64,000 bases of DNA from Uloborus plumipes (lineage: Eukaryota; Arthropoda; Arachnida; Araneae; Uloboridae), in assembly GCA_038373865.1 (NCBI GenBank), contig JAXGGA010000018.1:1-64000 (forward strand), given 5' to 3'. A program made the position numbers and the translations under genes. The notes beneath the pieces are model-generated. The model was not told the origin of the DNA, made no database searches, and was given only the letters and a program-made list of their open reading frames with translations. The number at the start of each line of letters is the position of its first letter. The first letter of the stretch is position 1. Below, one piece after another: positions 55,213-64,000 of the stretch.

Positions 55213-57697
55213 TGAAGTCAAAGCACCGAGAAAGTCTGATCAAAGCATTAACGGAACAGCTAAACATCAAATTAAAAATTATTTCGTGTTTCAGTAATGA
55301 AACAATATGCCCATGAATGGAACGATAGGGTACATGATCGTGAAATGAGTGACCATTTTAGTGGTATAAAAAGCTCATTTTATGTTTCGTGAATCTCACT
55401 TATAGACTGACTACCAATTGATTAATTAAAAATGAAAATGCATTCCCATTCTAAAAAATACATAATTTTTTACGAGACAAAATCTAGAACTAAGACCGAC
55501 TTCTTAAAGAAAGCTGTCAGGACTAGCAATAAATAGCTAATTTTCAGAACTATTTAATTTAGAAGCACTTGGTTATCAGCTTAAACAGTAACACGTAACT
55601 AATATTGCTTCGTTGTACCTTTGAAGAAAGAGGTTTGCACCAATGCGCTGTTGTTTCACTTGTTTTCACGAATGAGTTTTTCCTTGTTTTTCCGTAATTA
55701 AATAAGGTGGTCTATTAAAGGTTACATTTCTCATTATTGGTACATTTAACTTAAAGGAAGCTATAACTTGAGTTAAAGTTTTTCACATTCCTGTCTTAAT
55801 TAAGTTTAAACAAATTACACCACAAAAAGCTTCACTTTTCAAGTAATACACATTTTTAGGGAAAAAATTGCCGTGATATGGCAAGAGTGAGTTTTCCAAC
55901 TAGAGATTATTTTAATGTAAAGCATTAAGTGATATTTGCAAGCTCTAAGACACCAATTGCATACACCGTATGAGTATTTATAATAATATACACCTTATGT
56001 AATGAAAATGAAGAAATGGACGAAGAACATCAGCTCAAATGCACTCACTTGAACGAAGAAAAGTATATAACCGAAATTGGCGTGCCAGAGAGATGATGAT
56101 GCTGACATTTAATGGCTGAATATTTTAGTGGTTCTTGAGTTTATACATATTGTTTCCCTTTAGGTCGTTGTATTTTAATTGTTTTAGTGTTGACAAGTTT
56201 ACTGTTATCTGTCTATTGTTTTAAATGTTATCATTTTTTTTAATTCTGTTTTTGAATTCCAATCTCATGCATTTGCGATACATGAAGGCCCATGGTGTAA
56301 AATCAAGTGCTTTTACAAACGTTATGCTCAAGACATACAATCTTTTACGAAAAACACCTGCAATTTTCAAAAAAAAAAACTATTGTAGTTGAAACATTTA
56401 AAGTATCTCGACACCTTTAAGATATTTAAACAAAACAAATTCTATTCCGTACCAAAAGTACAATTTCATGGAAAAGAAAATATTTTTTAAATGATTTTCC
56501 CCAATTGAGATCAGAAAAAATGAAAAGTACGTTCGAGCCAGTATTTCACCAGAAAACTTTCCGAGACTAAATTCTGCGTATTCAAATTATTCTCATTCTT
56601 TCCTCTTTCTATGAAACTTTTCCTGTGTCTCCGATTTCCGAAACGAATGAAATAAATTAAAAGAAAAATGGTTACAAATTTATTGCTCTTTCAACTGATA
56701 TCAAGTAAAGAAGACTGATACAACAAATTGTTTTAGTCTCCAGCCGCGGAAAAAAAATTATTATTCCCTGAGGTGCACAATTTTTTTTCAAAAGTAATTT
56801 AACGGCGATTTTCATTTCCTTCAACTCGTTTTGGCATTGAAATTCTATATTCAACCATCGCACCGTTACAATGATTTATTTCGTTGCATTTAATGCGTTC
56901 TAGGTGACATTGTAATTAAAAAAAAAGTTCTCTGTTGATTCAAAGTGTGTGATTGTTGCATGTTTAATATGCAAAAAAGTTATGTTGAAATATTTCGTTT
57001 CAAATTTGAACGTCTTAAAGAGTTCTTTGCTTGCCAGTAATGTTATTATAAAAAACGTTTTTGGGTGCAAAATTAAATGATGGGATTTGTGTATTGCTTG
57101 AAATGAAAATGTAAATTCATTTACAGCCAAATCAGCGTATAAATTGCTGTCACCAGCACAAATTATTGCAGACGGTATTGAAAATTAAGCACCACATTGT
57201 TAAATCTAACTAAAAGTTGACAATAGCTTCATTTACTTTAAAGACAACTAGCAAAATCAGAACTCCTTATTTCTTGCGGAACCTTACAGTACATTGTTTT
57301 AGAGAATTCTAGGGCATCGTTAAACCTTGGTTGGGAAACGATGTTTTACATAAAGCATTTGTTCTACGGTAGCGCTGCGTGCTTCGTTAGAACCATCGAT
57401 GATAATGGGGAAGAATCAACCAAGAAAATATTCCTACTTTGACTGGTAGATATAGCTAAGAGAGTTACAAAACTCAAAAATTCACTATCGACGAATTTTA
57501 AAATACAATGATTGATTTTTAATGAACTTTTGAAAAAAACCACACATGCAAAAAAGCGCACCTTGAGAAGCGTCAGCAGTGATGTCACATATCTGGTTCA
57601 CAGTAGACTTGCATCGCAGCTGTACTAGCTTTTCATTGCGGAAGTTTGTTTTTACTTCAATTATCTTTTTTTTTTTAATCTGTTAATTCACTATGAT
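55213..57697. other. AT-rich DNA without recognised genes
   Basis: Only short frames on both strands. No repeat boundaries, RNA genes or conserved motifs could be supported. This is one of the least repeat-like stretches, so a host intron or spacer is possible. Confidence 0.45.
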
Positions 57698-57709
57698 GAT
57701 TGGATTCAG

Positions 57710-57910
57710 GCTTAGAATAATCGTCGATTACATAATCGTAATCTACGTAATCGATTACATTTTTTTTTGTAATCATAATCATAATCATAATTTGGAAATG
57801 GAGTGCTCGAAATCGTGTAATCGTAATTTTAATCGAGTATTTCTTGCGTAATCGTAATTGTAATCTAAGTTTGAATAATCGTAATTTAGCCTTGTAATCG
57901 TGTAATCCCG
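57710..57910. repeat. AATCGTAATCGATTAC-rich left end
   Basis: Irregular repeats of TAATCGTAATC and GATTACG, including CGTAATCGATTACATTTT, recur in the same style at 60840-61020. They can pair within and between the two ends and may serve as binding sites or as a structural end. Confidence 0.75.
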
Positions 57911-58297
57911 ACTTGCTGAAAGCGAAAGTTTCTAAGTTACGTTTTTACAATGGTGTGAAAATATTGTCCAATACAAGCTTCGGAAAGACTTAAGAGCTGT
58001 TCGGTGATCGTTTGATCGTTACCGGTTGTTTGTAAATGAGGGCAATAAAATCGAGCCCCAGGTGCTTTTCAACCTTTAGGCGCCTATCACAAAAACGTCT
58101 CCCCTTGATTTTTAGGATGGGTCATCAATTTTCCCTTTCATCAGCTGTCAGTGACAGCAACAAACGAAGTCATCCTTGCCACCACCTCGGAATAGAACAG
58201 TGGTGTCAAAATACTAGAACACATGTTTTCAGTCAGTTCGACTGGACGGCCCTGTTGAGGAGAGAATCGCGACGGCCCCGCCGTTATATGACTTTCG

Positions 58298-58327
58298 CTG
58301 TTTTTTTTTTTTTTTTTTTTTTTTTTT
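58298..58327. repeat. Long T-run
   Basis: Roughly 28 consecutive T residues inside the 3.3-kb element. On the minus strand this is an A-run, possibly the tail of a small retroposed insert. No target duplication was found. Confidence 0.7.
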
Positions 58328-59479
58328 CCCAACTTTCATTAGCGGAAAAGGAGGAATTTTGTCAGAAAAAGAGCAAATTTGCGATTGCACTTCAGGTACA
58401 TTAAATTTATGCTTTGTATTTTAATGCCGATATTATTTTTAATTAAAAAGTATATAAAGAAGAAAAAGTTGCGTGTTTATAAATTTTTCAAACATTTGTT
58501 TATGTGTATGATTGAAATCAATAATTTATTTTTCAATATTAATTATCTTTTCATGCTTAGAATAATTTCAATATACTATTGTATTTCTGTTTATTATTTT
58601 AGTTTCATGTTTCTAGTAGCAATAATAGCAGTATACCTCAGAAAATCTGACATAAAATATTATTATAAAGTGATCATACACGCAAAAAAAAAAAAAGAAA
58701 AGAAAAGAAACCTTCAAGAAATCATATCAAAACTTTTTACTCATTTTCAAATTATATTGTTTCAAGAATTGTTTGATTGTACACATTTTAAAAATTAATG
58801 GAGTTAGGGCATAAAACATAATATATTTTTTTATGTAGGTAAAAGTTTTGCTTCATGCCGAAACTTCATTTTTTAAAGTTGCATTAACACTTCGTTCTAA
58901 ATATTTTTCTTTTTTTATTTTTCAATTACAGACTTTATTTAGAAATGAACCGTGTTCTTGCGTTTATGTCATTAAGTTTATAACAGTAATGAAATTTTTG
59001 TTTAGTAAAAAAAAACAATTCTCGTTAAAGTAGTATTATAAAATATGGGTATTGCATTGCTTTTTCAGTGTAAAAGTAAAGTTAATAGTTTAAACCACAT
59101 ACTTATCAGTATCAATGTTTTTGTGTAAAAAAAAGTATCATTTGCTTTTCAAATCATAAAGAAACTACCTTTTACAGTTGAAAAACTTAAGGCAAGTGCT
59201 GCTTATGTAATGTATTCTGATTTTCTACAACATACAAAATCCACTGATTTCTTTTTCGTGAGCGATTTAGCTATACAAGCAAATAATTTTTGGCCATGAA
59301 AAGTAACCATGTTGGAAATAAACCTTTTCACATAAAAAACACTATTTACTGATGAGTATGAGTTTATGGTTTAATGCTGTAACGGCATTGCATAACTCAT
59401 TTATAAGAAAATATTTTACTATTGCTTTCGCAGTTAAGAACCGGCAATTTCACACAAATAGTATAATACTGCTTACTTT

Positions 59480-60005
59480 ATGGGTAGTTAAGGTTAATTT
59501 TAGAGGGCAAATTCATTTATAAGACAGTATATCACTGCATCTTTTACGGTTATTTTCTGTAAATTTAATATGACACTTAAATCATAAGGCAGTTTTTCAC
59601 TTATCATTTTTTATTTCACAGGAAAATTCCTTTATACGACAGTATATTACAACTACTTTTAGTTTACTATTGTTAATTTCACAGTAAAATTCCTTTATAA
59701 GACAGTATATCACTGCTAATTTTACTTTACAGTTTATCACTACTAATTTTACTTTACAGTTTATCACTGTGAATTTTACAGTAAATTTCCTTTTAAGACA
59801 GTATATTACTAATAATTTTAGTTTCTCACTGTAAATTTTATAGTAAATGTTCTTTATAAAACAGTATATTACTGTTAATTTTACAGTTTATCACAGTAAA
59901 TTTTACGGTAGATGTTCTTTATAAAATAGTATATTACTGCTAATTTTACAGTTAATTATTGATAATTTTACATGTTTAAACTTTAACTTCAGCTGCCAGT
60001 ATTAT
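59480..60005. repeat. Loose tandem repeat with ACAGTATATTACTG units
   Basis: TAAGACAGTATATCACTGC and CTTTATAAAACAGTATATTA-type blocks recur at about 60-bp steps, alternating with AATTTTACAGTAAATT. The end near 60050 (TTTGCAGTGTA) is a TA-bounded CACTG-type end, as in small MITEs. Confidence 0.6.
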
Positions 60006-60771
60006 ACTGTAAAATCAACAGCTTTTTGGGGGTTTTTTTTGTTTGCAGTGTATATATATGTATATATTTTAATTAATGAACAATCACAAATGTTGCAATT
60101 ACAATTGGATAATATAGTTTCACAAATTTTAATTAGTACTTTATAATCAATCTTAAATCAATTATTAAGTCAATATTTTGTAACAAAGCCATTAATTACT
60201 CTTTGATCATGTTTTGTTGAAAATGCTAATTATCCAAAAAAATCAAAATTCATTTGAAGACAATTTTTGTTTACAGGCTGCGTTATAAAATAAAATAAAG
60301 GTAATATTCACGTGAAATGAATACATATGTGTTAGAGAAGTAATAAATAATTTATTTAAGTAAAATAATTAAATCTTATAATTCATTGTACAATATTTAA
60401 TGGTGAAATCCTTAAAAATTGAAAAGTGTCCAGAATTAAATCCACTAGTTCATGTACATATATCTAATCACCTATATACGACATACGGATAAAATAGTTG
60501 TGCAGTATTTAAGTGCACTTTAAATGGTTCAAATTAATTTGGATGTGCTTTTATTTCCTTTATTGCTCTTTTACTGCAGCAACGTCAGAATTCAAAAAAT
60601 AAAATAAATAAATAATTAAATTAAATAAAATAATAATAAATCCTTAAGTTAAGATTACACATTAGATGCAATCATCATTTCATTCATCTCTATATAAGAT
60701 AATCAAAAATCATAATTTTGCAACTATAACGCTGTAGTCGTGAATGTTGTTGTGAGGACTATATTATGTAA

Positions 60772-60831
<60 letters not shown>
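60772..60831. repeat. TA microsatellite
   Basis: About 30 uninterrupted AT dinucleotides just inside the right TAATCG-rich end of the 3.3-kb element. Confidence 0.95.
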
Positions 60832-60834
<3 letters not shown>

Positions 60835-61373
60835 CCTCACAAATCTGTAATCGCGTAATCGAAATCGTAATTGGCACATGATAATCGTAATCGATTACAT
60901 TTTAAAACGTAATCTAATCGTTGTTGTAATCGTAATAGCGATTTCACAGATGACTGTAATCGTAATCGTAATTGTAATCTCCAGTTTTTCATGTTCGTAA
61001 TCGTAATCGATTAAATTTTCTCGTAATTGACTCCAAGCCTGATTGGATTCGTCAAAGGGATACCCAATAACCTGCTACAAGTGTCAGCGACGATGGTTTT
61101 AAACTGTTTACGGAGAAAACGAAATTCAAATTTCTAGAAATACTATACTTGGCGAATTTTACCAAGTACAGCTGCAATGATCAACAACGCTGTGAATGCT
61201 GAAAAAAAAAACTGTTTTCACTACAGCCGCTGTGCCAAGATCCTCGCTGAGGTAGCCATTGGCGCTAGCGATCGAAAAGCGGAAATATACAGTACTGGCC
61301 AGAATGGATAGGTCACCACAAAAAAATCTTCGATGTTTATTAATGCACAAGAATAATTGCATTTAACCAAGTA

Positions 61374-61543
61374 CAGTCGAGTCTCGATATCTCGAAGTCC
61401 CAAGGTACCAGCTAACTTCGAGTTACCGGTAGTTTGAGTAGTAGGAAGTTCTCACAGATTTCTCAAGAGTTTGGGACTCAATGAAGGCTTCGAGGTAAAA
61501 GAATATTTGAGCTATGAGGCTTCGAGTTATCGAGATTCAACTG
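61374..61543. mobile_element. Tigger/pogo-type MITE, 170 bp
   Basis: The ends CAGTCGAGTCTCGATATCTC and mirrored GAGTTATCGAGATTCAACTG are flanked by TA (61372-61373 and 61544-61545). CAGT-starting ends with TCGA content and a TA target fit Tigger/pogo elements. No coding. Confidence 0.8.
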
Positions 61544-61619
61544 TATTTATTTTGTGATAATTATTAATTGTGTAGGGGGGAGGGGTTATAAGCACAGTAT
61601 ACATACTTAATTGAGAAAG

Positions 61620-62060
61620 GGTTCAATATTTGATATGGAAACTTTTTTTTTTGTCTTTTTCAGTACAGCTTGGATACGATCAGTCATTGAAATACATAAT
61701 TTTTCACAATAATCTGGTGTAAATTCTGTAATCCACGTTTGTTTTATAGTGTCTCTGAAAGAGAGGTGGTCTAACGCTCAGTAACTTTACGCTTTAAAAT
61801 TACAGAACAATTCTCGACTGGGTTTAGATCCGGGAAACTTCCGGCCCAATCATCTGAAACCCCTTCTCTGCAATGGCGGGATGTTTCAGCATGTTGGAAG
61901 TGGGAGTACTGGTTGATATTCATAAACGTTGGTGACTTATCTTTTAGCACATCGAGATAAACAATTCCATTAATTGCTGTGCTAAAAGAGAAGTCACCGG
62001 CTTTTATGAATATCAAATAGTACACACTGTTGCCCTTTCCTCCACGAAGTTTGCTTATTG
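61620..62060 (-). pseudogene. Tc1-like transposase, C-terminal part
   Basis: On the minus strand YYLIFIKAGDFSF is followed by HFQHAETSRHCREG, then DDWAGSFPDLNPVENCSVI and LKRKVTER. The last block is the SPDLNPIENLW-KRKV box of Tc1 transposases, with the third catalytic Glu kept (PVEN). After a stop the frame continues with DYCEKLCISMTDRIQAVLKK, the usual Tc1 tail. The front half is missing and the Asp-containing QQDNAP box is degraded to HFQHAETS. Confidence 0.75.
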
Positions 62061-63019
62061 TTCGTTTTTTTTCTAACCCTAGATATATGCAGAGTAAAGT
62101 TCAGATTATCCGCGGTTCGGATTTCCGCAGGTCTTTCAGCTGTCTTTTTTTTTTTTTTTTTTAACTTTTAATTTTAATGATGAATTGAATGCAGAAAAAT
62201 TCACTCATTTTAACTTACTCCAGCTTGCACCCGTTTTAAAATCATCCACAAAGCAACTCTCTCATTTCAACGGATTATTCAACATTTTGAAGAGCAAAAG
62301 ATACATTGCTTTATAACAAGCTACTGTTGAAAAATCTTTAATAAAAGCAACTAAGTGACTTTCTGTAAAAATTAAGGGTATTTTTTATTTTAGGATATGT
62401 ACTAGTACAATGTTTTTTTTTTTTTGGTATTTTTCTTTTTTTTAAGTGAATAAATGCGTTATTGTTCGTTTTTTTTTTTATTTTTTTTTTAGATTCAATG
62501 TTATAGTTTTTAGCCATAATTTACATGTATGGTAGAGTGTTATTGATTTTTTCTTTTTTGTTATTGTACTTTAGTACATTTTTTACATATTTTTTGGATT
62601 ATCCATGATATTCGCTTATCCGTTATTGTGTACCGTATTCCACGAATCAGGAGGTTACTTCATACGTGATTGTGCTTTTTTCATTCTCTAAGTTTTCAAA
62701 TCAATTTAGCTTGATTACTCTTACATGTTGATAGTGGTGCAGCCGGGGGGGGGGGGTGTCAACTTCCCTGAATCCTTGGTTTTAACCCATATTGCCAATC
62801 CTAATACTGTAGTTTGTGTGCATAAGGGTGGTAATGAATAGAAACTTCGTCTTGAAGGTAATTTTTCCGCGTGCGCTGCAGCAGGTGAACTTCATTAGCT
62901 TACGAATATAAAAATACGTTAAGAAATTCTTGTTTTACTAATACCTAATATATTTTACTAAGCCAACAAGCAAAGAGATAAAATAAGACGGAGTGTTACA
63001 AGTTTAAAATTCTGTGAAA
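62061..63019. other. AT-rich DNA, T-runs and a G-run
   Basis: Contains several T-runs, a G13 run at about 62738 and a possible degraded Tigger-type end near 62100 (AGATTATCCGCGGTTCGG) with GGATTATCCATG near 62596. No gene. Confidence 0.4.
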
Positions 63020-63553
63020 TTTGATGTAATCTAAGAAGGTTCTTCTGCCTTTATATAGAAGTTTGGTAAGACCTCATTTGGAGTATGCTGTTCAGTTTTG
63101 GTCTCCTTATCTTCAGAAAGATATTAATTTATTGGAAAGGGTACAAAGGAGGGGCTACAAGATTAGTGAATGGATTTTCTAATTTAGGCTATGATTCCAG
63201 ACTTAGAATGCTTAACATGTAGAGTCTTGAGCAAAGGAGAACCAGAGGGGACATGATTCAGTTGTTTAAATTTATCAAAATGAAAGATGTTTTAGGGTTA
63301 AATTTTTGCACGGAAAGCAGGACAAGGGGTCATTGTTATAAGCTGTTTAAATCTCAGGCTAACCTGGAAATTCGGAAAAATTATTATTTTAGCAGAGTAG
63401 TGGGAACTTGGAATAGTTTACCGGAAGAGGCATAAGGAGAAAGGGAGTAGATAGTTTTAAGAGGGCCATTGATCTTCATTGGGGTCTATAATTTGACTAA
63501 GACCAGCCCAGTTGGGCCCAGAGCCTGTTGCTGGTCGTCACATTTGTATTTGT
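63020..63553 (+). pseudogene. LINE reverse transcriptase end, second copy
   Basis: It starts abruptly at the codons for [20 protein letters not shown] and follows the copy at 53880-54431 closely to the 3' TTTGTATTTGTAA. It has its own lesions: an extra base near 63152, a TAG in place of a Tyr codon near 63222, and a TAA after LPEEA. A 5'-truncated insertion of the same CR1/L2-like family in the same orientation. Confidence 0.85.
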
Positions 63554-64000
63554 AATTTTGGTAAAACATTTTAAAACGTTTCATACAGCTGTAAGTGCGA
63601 TTCTTCCAAAAGTTAGTAGGAGAGTTACGAACTTTGCAACAGCAATTTGTTTTTGAATTACAAGTTTTTCCTTTCTTACAGGGTAGTAGCAGCCGCGTGC
63701 TTTTTTCATAACAAAGGAGCCTGTCAACCGTTCCTGGTGGACAAGCATTTACATTACCGTATGTGTAGCATGGTATTGTGAGTGCGCAGTTGTTTTTTTT
63801 TTTTTTTAGCCTTTCTTTAAGTGTAAACTATATTCCGAGCCTTGTGAAAGCCATCATAATGAAGCAAAAGGAAGATACATTGATAAAATCAAGATCGTTA
63901 ACAATTAGGATCTGTATTTATTAAGTAAAAATGAATTTTAAACTGATTCGCTTCTAACTTGTCGTACAAATACATAAAAAAGGAAAAGAACAATCGATAG
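63554..64000. other. AT-rich end of the window
   Basis: No supported gene or repeat. A T-run at 63792-63807. Confidence 0.4.

Larger units (their letters stand above)
57708..61040. mobile_element. 3.3-kb element with 10-bp target duplication and TAATCG-rich ends
   Basis: GATTGGATTC occurs exactly at 57698-57707 and 61041-61050. The ends AGGCTTAGAATAATCG and the mirrored AATTGACTCCAAGCCT are imperfect inverted repeats. Both ends pass into some 200 bp of irregular AATCGTAATCGATTACG repeats. The interior is AT-rich, with an A/T-tract-laden 139-codon frame (58379-58798) that looks random, a loosely tandem region and a TA microsatellite. A target of 9-10 bp recalls MULE elements, but no transposase supports a class. 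Confidence 0.7.

Noticed and set aside
58379..58798. A 139-codon open frame, one of the longest in the window
   Set aside because: Composition is dominated by Ile, Lys, Phe and Tyr from AT-rich DNA, with no recognisable domain. It lies inside a non-coding transposable element, so a chance frame is the simpler reading.

Overview
This is AT-rich, gene-poor eukaryotic DNA made almost entirely of transposable elements and their debris. I found no intact host protein gene, no rRNA or tRNA gene, no CRISPR array and no bacterial-style operon. The transposon families (mariner, Tc1, Tigger/pogo with a characteristic C-terminal tail, piggyBac- and Harbinger-type MITEs, a CR1/L2-like LINE, a tRNA-derived SINE) and the low GC content suggest an arthropod. 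A chelicerate such as a spider is my best guess, but that is inference from the style of the repeats, not proof.

Layout. 0-8 kb: a small foldback, a decayed transposon-derived coding fragment, two Harbinger-like MITEs nested in a foldback repeat (3.0-3.8 kb) and two local inverted repeats. 8-16.4 kb: a 3-kb palindromic composite element built from 140-bp tandem units, an inverted pair of Tc1-like arms, a dispersed repeat, and an inverted-duplicated mariner interrupted by a pogo-like element. 16.5-18.9 kb: a 2.4-kb near-perfect palindrome. 19-25 kb: mostly featureless AT-rich DNA with one small GC-ended repeat and one transposon-derived pseudogene. 25.2-26.7 kb: an almost full-length but frameshifted Tc1-like transposon. 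27.7-28.5 kb: a 71-bp tandem array split by a MITE. 29.5-31 kb and 36.9-40.2 kb: three copies of a modular repeat that begins CTAGCTGCGTG and ends in CAGA repeats, two of them head to tail. 31.4-33.1 kb: a second pogo-like element carrying a MITE with a tRNA-like pol III promoter. 34-36.4 kb: a 2.4-kb TIR element with a second palindrome inside it. 40.3-41.7 kb: a deleted Tigger-type element that keeps the 3' half of its transposase. 45-51 kb: a duplicated SINE unit, a second, reversed and truncated copy of the 3-kb palindromic element, a third pogo-like element and second copies of the dispersed repeats of 12.5-16.4 kb. 51.6-52.1 kb: a piggyBac-type MITE. 52.4-55.2 kb: A-tailed coding fragments of an unnamed family and a LINE. 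57.7-61.0 kb: a 3.3-kb element with a 10-bp target duplication. 61.4-63.6 kb: a Tigger-type MITE, a Tc1 remnant and a second LINE copy.

There is no cooperating gene set. What the window offers is stratigraphy: several insertions can be removed on paper to restore the older sequence, which gives their relative ages. Examples are pogo-like into mariner, MITE into pogo-like, MITE into the 71-bp array, foldback into the modular repeat, and pogo-like into the 3-kb palindrome. The most unusual items are the 140-bp-unit palindromic element, the MITE with an internal pol III promoter, the pogo-like family whose three copies share one in-frame stop with open frame beyond it, and the A-tailed coding family.
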